From CAYVHU01 sp964451415 (GTDB taxonomy: Bacteria > Pseudomonadota > Alphaproteobacteria > Rhodospirillales > Magnetovibrionaceae), in NCBI GenBank assembly GCA_964451415.1, contig CAYVHU010000005.1:122039-186038 (forward strand): a stretch of 64,000 bases of DNA, in the 5' to 3' direction. This document shows positions 57,874 to 64,000 of this stretch, in pieces. Within the stretch, counting starts at the first letter, position 1; each line of letters begins with the position of its first letter. The notes below the pieces were generated by a model that was not told where the DNA came from, made no database searches, and saw only the letters and a list, made by a program, of their open reading frames with translations. The position numbers were made by a program, and so were the translations under genes.

Positions 57874-60501
57874 ATGGACTTTGAAAAATATTCCGAACGT
57901 TCCAAGGGTTTTCTGCAATCCGCCCAGATGACGGCGGCGCGGCGCGCTCACCAGCAACTTTCCCCCCTGCACCTGCTTTTGGTTTTGCTGGAGGATAAAG
58001 AGGGGCTTTGCGCGGGGCTGATTGAAGCGGCCGGAGGCGACGCCAAACAGGCTTTAAAAGACGTCGAGGCGGCGCTGGACAAGCTGCCCAAGGTTGAAGG
58101 TGCGGGCGCAGGGCAGGTTTATCTGTCGCAAGAGCTTAACAAGATTATGGAGCAGGCCGAGAAACTGGCTGAAAAAGCGGGCGACAGCTACATTACGGTG
58201 GAACGCTTATTGTTGGCGTTGGCGCTGAATGCAAGCGGTGAAACGGGCCAGATCCTCAAAAAAACGGGCGTGACGCCGCAAGGCTTGAACCAAGCGGTGG
58301 AAGAAATTCGCAAAGGGCGCACCGCCGACAGCCCCAATGCCGAAGATCAGTTTGACGCCCTGAAGAAATATGCGCGCGATCTGACCCAGGCCGCCGCCGA
58401 CGGCAAGATTGATCCCGTGATCGGGCGCGATGAAGAAATCCGCCGCACCATTCAGGTTTTGTCGCGGCGCACCAAGAACAACCCCGTCCTGATCGGAGAA
58501 CCCGGCGTGGGCAAGACGGCAATCGTCGAAGGTCTGGCGAATCGCATCGTCAGCGGTGACGTGCCGGAAAATCTTAAAACCAAAAAACTTTTGGTATTGG
58601 ACCTGGGGGCGCTGGTCGCCGGGGCCAAATTTCGCGGCGAATTCGAAGAACGTCTCAAGGCCGTTTTGAAAGAGGTCGAGGCCGCCGCCGGCGAGATTAT
58701 CTTGTTCATTGACGAAATGCATACCTTGGTGGGCGCCGGCGCGGCGGAAGGCTCCATGGATGCCTCAAACCTGATCAAACCGGCGTTGGCGCGCGGTGAA
58801 TTGCATTGTGTCGGTGCGACGACGCTGGATGAATACCGCAAACATGTCGAAAAAGACGCGGCGTTGGCGCGACGCTTTCAGCCGGTTTTTGTCGCCGAGC
58901 CGACGGTTGAAGATACGATCTCGATCCTGCGCGGAATCAAGGAAAAGTATGAACTGCATCATGGGGTGAAAATCCGCGATAGTGCTTTGGTCGCTGCCGC
59001 AACACTATCGCAGCGTTACATCACCAATCGCTTCTTGCCGGACAAAGCCATCGACTTGATGGATGAAGCGGCCTCACGCGTGCGCATGCAGGTGGATTCC
59101 AAGCCCGAGGAACTCGAAGAGCTGGATCGCAAGATTGTGCAGATCAAGATTGAATGCGAAGCGTTGAAAAAAGAGAAAGACGAAGCTTCGCGTGAACGTT
59201 TGTCGGCGTTGGAAGATGAACTTTTGCTTTTGGAAATCCGTTCCAAAGCCTTGAGCGAGGAGTGGGAGAAGGAAAAGGAAGCTCTCGCCGGCGATACGCA
59301 TATCAAGGAAATGCTCGATCAGGCGCGCATCGACCTGGAACGCGCCATGCGCGAGGGCCGCTATGAAGAAGTGGGCGAACTGCAATACCAGCGTATTCCG
59401 GCGCTGGAACAGAAATTGAACGAATCCGAGCAAGCGGAAAAGCACCGCATGGTGGAAGAAGCCGTGACGGCCGAGCATATCGCCCAGGGCGTATCGCGGT
59501 GGACCGGTATTCCGGTGGAGAGGATGCTGGAATCCGAACGCGAGAAACTGGTGCATATGGAAGAAGGCCTGCGTCAACGCGTCGTCGGACAAGAAGAAGC
59601 ACTGGTTGCGGTGGCCAATGCGGTGCGCCGCTCGCGTGCGGGCCTGCAAGATCAGAACCGTCCCATCGGTTCTTTCTTGTTCCTAGGCCCCACCGGTGTC
59701 GGTAAAACGGAGTTGACCAAGGCTTTAGCCGAATTTTTGTTTGACGACGAGTCGGCGTTGCTGCGTATCGACATGTCGGAATATATGGAAAAACACGCCG
59801 TCGCGCGCCTGATCGGTGCCCCGCCGGGATATGTCGGCTATGAAGAAGGCGGCGCGTTGAGCGAAGCTGTGCGTCGTCGGCCCTATCAGGTTATCTTGTT
59901 CGACGAAGTGGAAAAGGCTCATCCGGATGTCTTCAACATTTTGTTGCAGGTCCTTGATGACGGTCGGTTGACCGACGGTCAGAGCCGTACCGTCGATTTT
60001 CGCAACACCTTGATCATTCTGACGTCGAATCTCGGTGGCGACATTCTCGCCAATCAAGAAGAGGGGGCCGATTCTTCAGCAGTGCGCGGCCCGGTCATGG
60101 AGATCGTGCGCACCGCCTTTCGTCCTGAATTCCTAAACCGTCTGGACGAAGTGATCTTGTTCCATCGTCTGTTCCGTGAACATATGTCCAGGATCGTCGA
60201 TATCCAGCTCGCGCGTCTTCTTGCCTTGTTGGAAGACAAGAAAATTACGCTTGATATTGACGAGGCGGCCAGAACGTGGCTGGCGGACAAGGGATATGAT
60301 CCGGCCTATGGCGCGCGCCCCTTAAAGCGCGTGATCCAGCGCGCCTTGCAAAATCCGCTGGCGGGTCAGATCTTGGAAGGCCGCATCAAGGACGGTGACA
60401 CCGTTCATGTTTCCGCCGGAAAAGACGGTCTCACCATCAACGAAGAGACCGTCTCGGGCGGGGGGGGCCGTGACCCCAAGGCCGTGACTCTAGGGCTGTG
60501 A
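57874..60501 (+). CDS. clpB: ATP-dependent disaggregase ClpB
   Basis: 875-residue hexameric chaperone that resolves protein aggregates with DnaK. Two N-domain repeats (FEKYSERSKGFLQSAQM near 3) precede NBD1 with GEPGVGKTAIVEGLA (near 208) and a coiled-coil middle domain (about 400-530, EELEELDRKIVQIKIE onward), then NBD2 with GPTGVGKTELTKALAEFL (near 608) and a C-terminal domain. The coiled-coil separates ClpB from ClpA/ClpX. GAGGAG precedes the ATG. The gene ends 1 nt before the convergent chemotaxis receptor. Confidence 0.96.
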   Translation: MDFEKYSERSKGFLQSAQMTAARRAHQQLSPLHLLLVLLEDKEGLCAGLIEAAGGDAKQALKDVEAALDKLPKVEGAGAGQVYLSQELNKIMEQAEKLAEKAGDSYITVERLLLALALNASGETGQILKKTGVTPQGLNQAVEEIRKGRTADSPNAEDQFDALKKYARDLTQAAADGKIDPVIGRDEEIRRTIQVLSRRTKNNPVLIGEPGVGKTAIVEGLANRIVSGDVPENLKTKKLLVLDLGALVAGAKFRGEFEERLKAVLKEVEAAAGEIILFIDEMHTLVGAGAAEGSMDASNLIKPALARGELHCVGATTLDEYRKHVEKDAALARRFQPVFVAEPTVEDTISILRGIKEKYELHHGVKIRDSALVAAATLSQRYITNRFLPDKAIDLMDEAASRVRMQVDSKPEELEELDRKIVQIKIECEALKKEKDEASRERLSALEDELLLLEIRSKALSEEWEKEKEALAGDTHIKEMLDQARIDLERAMREGRYEEVGELQYQRIPALEQKLNESEQAEKHRMVEEAVTAEHIAQGVSRWTGIPVERMLESEREKLVHMEEGLRQRVVGQEEALVAVANAVRRSRAGLQDQNRPIGSFLFLGPTGVGKTELTKALAEFLFDDESALLRIDMSEYMEKHAVARLIGAPPGYVGYEEGGALSEAVRRRPYQVILFDEVEKAHPDVFNILLQVLDDGRLTDGQSRTVDFRNTLIILTSNLGGDILANQEEGADSSAVRGPVMEIVRTAFRPEFLNRLDEVILFHRLFREHMSRIVDIQLARLLALLEDKKITLDIDEAARTWLADKGYDPAYGARPLKRVIQRALQNPLAGQILEGRIKDGDTVHVSAGKDGLTINEETVSGGGGRDPKAVTLGL

Positions 60502-60502
60502 T

Positions 60503-62182
60503 TTAGGCGTTACGGATGTTGTGGAGGAATTTGTCCACCTCCGCGCGCAGGGTTTCGGCCTGACGGCTGAGTTCACTCGCAGCGGAAAGGACTTCATTGG
60601 AAGATGCCCCTGTATCGTTGGCGGCCTGCGTGACTTGGCCGATATTGTTTGAAACTTCGTCTGTTCCCGTGGAGGCCTCTTCCACATTGCGGGCGATTTC
60701 CTGGGTCGCGGCACCTTGTTCTTCGACCGCGGCGGCGATGGTTGAAGAAATTTCGTTGATTTGGGTGATGATGCCGCCGATAGCGCCAATGGCGCTCACC
60801 GCTTCCTGGGTCGCCCCCTGGATGCCGCCGATCTGGGTGGAGATTTCCTCCGTCGCCTTGGCGGTCTGGTTGGCCAGGTTCTTGACTTCCGAGGCCACCA
60901 CCGCGAATCCCTTGCCAGCTTCGCCGGCGCGTGCGGCTTCGATGGTGGCGTTGAGCGCCAGCAAGTTCGTCTGGTCAGCGATGTCGGTGATCAGGGCCAC
61001 CACTTCGCCGATTTTTTGCGCCGCATCGGCCAGACCCTGAACCTTGGCGTTGGCGCCTTCGACTTCCATCACCGCTGCGCCGGCGACTTGTGTGGACTGA
61101 GCCACCTGGCGTGAAATTTCATCGATCGAACTGGACAGTTCTTCCGCCGCGCTGGCGACGGTCTGCACGTTGGCGGAGGCCTCTTCGGCCGCTGAAGCGA
61201 CATTGATGGCCTGTTTGCTGGTTTTTTCGGCGGTCGCGTTCAGACTTTGTGCGGTGGATTGCATTTGCGTTGATGCTGAGGAAACCGTATCGAGCATGGT
61301 GCTGACCGTATGGTCGAATTCCTTTGTCATCTTCTCGATTGCGCGTGCGCGGCGTTCGCGCGCTTCGTGGGCTTCCCTCTGTTCGGCCTCCATCTGTTCG
61401 GTTTTGACCATGTTGTCCCGGAAGACTTGCACCGTGTGTGCCATCTGTCCGATTTCGTCTGAGCGCCCAACCGCGGGAATATCTATGGACGTATTGCCTG
61501 CGGCGAGCTCTTTCATAGCGGTGGTCATTTGCAAAATAGGTCGTGCAATAGAGCGCCCGATCAGGCTCAGCAAAACGATGAGAACGGCGATAAAACCACC
61601 CGATGCAACCAAGAGGATAGTTTGCGATCTTTCCTGAATTTTGTGCATATTTTCTGTAGCGCGATCGGAAACTTTACGGATCTGATTGGCAAAGACCTTC
61701 AATTCTTCGATCATACCGTCACCGTCGATTTCGAGGGACTTGATCACGGGGTCGAAGGCACTGTCCGGCGCGCGACGTTCAATGAGGGCTTTCAAGTCGA
61801 CCAGGATACTATTCTGTAAGAGCTTGATTTTTTGATCCAGGCGTAGGCCAAGGGCATAGGCCTTCGCGTCGTTTTTATCAGCCATCAATCGCGCCGCGTT
61901 GGTTTTCATGAGTATGAGGTCCGTTTGAATGGTTTTGAGCCGTTGCGGCAGGATCGCGCCCTCGTTTTTTTCGATGATGGCGTCCATGGTCGCCAGCATG
62001 GTTTCGGTAGTGGCGGCGCGCATGCTGTTGACGTTTGTAAGCTGCGCAAGACGGAGGTCGTTTTCTTGTATTGCGTTTCCCACCTGCGTGTCCGTGTATT
62101 CGGAGATGACACTGAGGATCACCAAGGCCAGTACGGAAACAATACCGACACCGAACAGTTTTTGTTTGATATTTAGTTGCAT
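60503..62182 (-). CDS. Methyl-accepting chemotaxis protein
   Basis: 559 residues from ATG 62182 (GGAG 8 nt upstream). TM1 near 8-28 (LFGVGIVSVLALVILSVIS), a periplasmic helical ligand domain, TM2 near 185-210 (ILLVASGGFIAVLIVLLSLI), HAMP, then the methyl-accepting signalling domain with the conserved tip DIADQTNLLALNATIEAARAGEAGKGFAVVA near 445. No C-terminal CheR-binding pentapeptide is seen. The ligand cannot be predicted. Confidence 0.95.
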   Translation of the reverse strand: MQLNIKQKLFGVGIVSVLALVILSVISEYTDTQVGNAIQENDLRLAQLTNVNSMRAATTETMLATMDAIIEKNEGAILPQRLKTIQTDLILMKTNAARLMADKNDAKAYALGLRLDQKIKLLQNSILVDLKALIERRAPDSAFDPVIKSLEIDGDGMIEELKVFANQIRKVSDRATENMHKIQERSQTILLVASGGFIAVLIVLLSLIGRSIARPILQMTTAMKELAAGNTSIDIPAVGRSDEIGQMAHTVQVFRDNMVKTEQMEAEQREAHEARERRARAIEKMTKEFDHTVSTMLDTVSSASTQMQSTAQSLNATAEKTSKQAINVASAAEEASANVQTVASAAEELSSSIDEISRQVAQSTQVAGAAVMEVEGANAKVQGLADAAQKIGEVVALITDIADQTNLLALNATIEAARAGEAGKGFAVVASEVKNLANQTAKATEEISTQIGGIQGATQEAVSAIGAIGGIITQINEISSTIAAAVEEQGAATQEIARNVEEASTGTDEVSNNIGQVTQAANDTGASSNEVLSAASELSRQAETLRAEVDKFLHNIRNA

Positions 62183-62314
62183 CGCAGCTTCTCCCTCCAT
62201 GTGATGCCGCCACACGTCTGACGTCGTCACACGCCGTGTTGATTGCGGATTTGCAGTGAACGGACGTCTTGGAAAATTTAAATTTTTACGAGCATATACC
62301 ATGTGCGGAATATG

Positions 62315-62335
62315 CGAAATAAGTTAGCTTATTCG
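62315..62335. other. Inverted repeat between the MCP and M23 genes
   Basis: CGAAATAAG and CTTATTCG flank TTAG with one bulged base. It lies 26 bp after the M23 stop and upstream of the MCP start; it has no T-run, so terminator or operator roles are both possible. Confidence 0.35.
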
Positions 62336-62362
62336 AATGATGTCCTCTCTTCGGGGCTCTGT

Positions 62363-63733
62363 TCAGCGCTGTGCGAGTTGGGGCTGCTGATTTTTTAGCG
62401 AAGCCCATTGTGATTGGATCTGCGCGCGTTCGCTTTTAAAACGCGCCAGTTCGAGGCCCTTAAGCGTTTTGCCGGATGGCATTTTGACGCGCATGGGGTT
62501 GACCTGTGTTCCGCGACGTAGAATCTCATAATGCAGATGGGGGCCCGTGGCACGTCCTGTGGCTCCCACATAGCCAATGATTTGTCCCTGGCGCACGCGA
62601 ACTCCCCTGGTGATTCCGCGTTTGATGGCCCTCATATGGGCATAGGCCGTTGAGAATTCGGAATTGTGACGGATGCGGACATAGATGCCGTAGGCGCCCC
62701 GTCTTCCCGCCCAATTGACGACACCGTCGCCGGCGGCGTAGATGGGGGTGCCCGCGGAGGCCGCGAAATCCACACCCTTATGCATTTTGGTGTAACCGAG
62801 AATGGGGTGCATGCGTTTCCCGAACGGAGAAGATAGGCGAGCGCCGTTGATGGGCGTGCGCATCAGAGCCTTTTTTACGCTGCGACCTTGGGCGTCGAAA
62901 TAATCGAATGTGCCATCGGCAAATTTGTGTAAATAGATGGCCTTGCGCTGACCCGAAAGCGTGAGGGCGGCAAAAAAGATGCGTCCGTTGTGCACGGCGC
63001 GGCCTGTTTTGTCGATGCGTTGTTTATAGAGGATTTCGAAACGGTCATTTTTGCGGATGTCGCGTTGAAAATCCACGTCCCATGAGAAAGCACGGACTAG
63101 TTTTGCCATAACGCTTGGCGGAACGCCGGCCTTTTGCCCCGCAGCGAGCAGGCTCCAAGAAATCGTACCGGTTGCGCGTACGAGGCGGGTTTGCAAATTG
63201 CGTTTAATATTTTGCGCACGGTATCCGCCGTCCGGTGTGGGGCTGACGGCGATTTGCGTGGCGTAATCGAGGGGAATTTCAAAACCGTTGAACCGGGCGC
63301 GTTCACGCTGCGTTGTTGCGGGCCTGTAAGCGACTTTTATGGTCTGTCCAATTTTCAGGCTGCGGGGGTCGAGCACGCCTTCCAATGCGCGAATAGCGTT
63401 GTGCGCTTCGACAGGGGCAACGCCCGCTCGTTTGAGGATTCGCGCCAAAGTGTCACCGGATTTGGCGACGAAGGGCATGCGGTAAACTTGTGGGGCCTTG
63501 TTTAGCAAAGCGATTGATTTGGGCTGTGACGAGCCCAGAGACGCCAACCTGACCGCCTTTGCCGCGTTGGTGCCCGTCATTTTGGCCGGGGGTGTTTGTG
63601 AAGCCGGCCCGGAAGCGACTTTGACGTCGGCTCCTCCCTTTGCCACGGGCGCGATGTTCGCACTTTTGCTCACTTGCGAGATTGCCACGCCTCCCGCCAC
63701 CAGTGTCAGCGCCACGGCCAATTCTTTCACCAT
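62363..63733 (-). CDS. M23 family metallopeptidase (LytM/OapA-like)
   Basis: 456-residue murein endopeptidase-type protein. A signal anchor (VKELAVALTLVAGGVAIS) is followed by a LysM/OapA-like region (FVAKSGDTLARILKRAGV, near 97) and the peptidase domain with GKRMHPILGYTKMHKGVDFAASAGTPIYAAGDG (metal His and Asp, near 305) and GPHLHYEIL (near 393). Active-site residues are intact, so peptidoglycan hydrolysis in the periplasm is likely. Confidence 0.94.
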   Translation of the reverse strand: MVKELAVALTLVAGGVAISQVSKSANIAPVAKGGADVKVASGPASQTPPAKMTGTNAAKAVRLASLGSSQPKSIALLNKAPQVYRMPFVAKSGDTLARILKRAGVAPVEAHNAIRALEGVLDPRSLKIGQTIKVAYRPATTQRERARFNGFEIPLDYATQIAVSPTPDGGYRAQNIKRNLQTRLVRATGTISWSLLAAGQKAGVPPSVMAKLVRAFSWDVDFQRDIRKNDRFEILYKQRIDKTGRAVHNGRIFFAALTLSGQRKAIYLHKFADGTFDYFDAQGRSVKKALMRTPINGARLSSPFGKRMHPILGYTKMHKGVDFAASAGTPIYAAGDGVVNWAGRRGAYGIYVRIRHNSEFSTAYAHMRAIKRGITRGVRVRQGQIIGYVGATGRATGPHLHYEILRRGTQVNPMRVKMPSGKTLKGLELARFKSERAQIQSQWASLKNQQPQLAQR

Positions 63734-64000
63734 CTTATATCCGCTCTTTCTATATCGTCTTTGTGTCGTCGGCTGCGCGCCGGCGTTTCAATTCCCGAAA
63801 GCCATTTCCAAGGAGGCCTCGCCAGCGCATGAGGCGCGTTGGAAGGGACGTCCCTTCAGGTTCTTGTCTCAATCATGTTGAAAAATCAAGAATATCCGCC
63901 AATCCATTAAAAGTTTCTTCAAGATGACACTTTGATGAAAGAAAGGGTTTGACAAGGGGGTCGTGGGAGCATAAAACCCACTTCGTCGCGACGGACTAGC
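63734..64000. other. Non-coding end of window with a promoter-like site
   Basis: No gene seen up to the window edge. TTGACA at 63950-63955 and TAAAAC at 63972-63977 (16-bp spacing) form a + strand promoter candidate for whatever follows. The M23 promoter should also be here on the minus strand. Confidence 0.4.

Noticed and set aside
1..64000. CRISPR arrays, insertion sequences, integrases, prophage or toxin-antitoxin genes
   Set aside because: No repeated spacer arrays, transposase motifs or phage genes were seen; the window is mostly core genes.

Overview
The window is a gene-dense stretch of an alphaproteobacterial chromosome, most like the Rhodospirillales and relatives. This rests on marker genes: an Irr-type Fur protein, the F1-ATPase zeta inhibitor (DUF1476), DUF4167, DUF1178 and DUF3501 proteins, a CarD regulator, and the block purC-purS-purQ-purL-bolA with grxD nearby. 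No insertion sequence, prophage, CRISPR array or rRNA gene was found; one tRNA-Arg(CCT) is present. Start codons were moved from the longest ORF to a downstream ATG/GTG/TTG wherever a Shine-Dalgarno (SD) sequence or family N-terminus supported it. All calls come from reading the sequence; no database search was run.

Layout. 0-4.4 kb (+): coaBC (5' truncated), dut, then a sulfur block of Rrf2 regulator, cysK, ThiF/MoeB-like E1 enzyme and DsrE-like protein. 4.4-6.4 kb: a D-2-hydroxyacid dehydrogenase (-) behind a strongly structured leader, and an SH3-domain exported protein (+). 6.7-9.7 kb (-): Irr-like regulator, then rubrerythrin, Fe-S protein and DUF3501, a peroxide/iron stress set. 9.9-20.7 kb (-): a flavin oxidoreductase with a cysteine-rich tail, followed upstream by the translation/RNA operon rimP-nusA-ylxR-infB-rbfA-truB-rpsO-pnp with a terminator hairpin in its leader. 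21-29.6 kb: TrkH, a hemerythrin-like protein, TerB-like protein, ferredoxin FdxA, CarD, a nuclease plus M48 lipoprotease pair, proline iminopeptidase, a PagL-type lipid A deacylase, and the tRNA.

29.8-41.5 kb (mostly -): grxD, two unfamiliar + strand genes (one with beta/gamma-crystallin motifs), bolA and the purine genes purL, purQ, purS, purC and purB with the + strand ATPase inhibitor between the last two, then radC, map, sfsA and a methyltransferase. 41.6-45.4 kb: comF, grxC, nitrilase-family amidase, DUF1178 (+), a small methyltransferase and ubiG (-). 45.6-56.9 kb (+): lysC, a flavin oxidoreductase, ptsP, rodZ-like, ispG, hemA (glutamyl-tRNA reductase), prfA, prmC, DUF4167. 57-64 kb: MOSC protein (-), clpB (+), a chemotaxis receptor (-) and an M23 peptidase (-).

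The strongest leads are regulatory RNA: a three-way-junction leader with an SD-sequestering hairpin before the hydroxyacid dehydrogenase, an attenuator-like terminator before rimP, and a leader with mutually exclusive pairings before DUF4167. Among proteins, the crystallin-like gene pair separating bolA from grxD and a glutamyl-tRNA reductase in a lineage that normally makes 5-aminolevulinate by the C4 route deserve attention.
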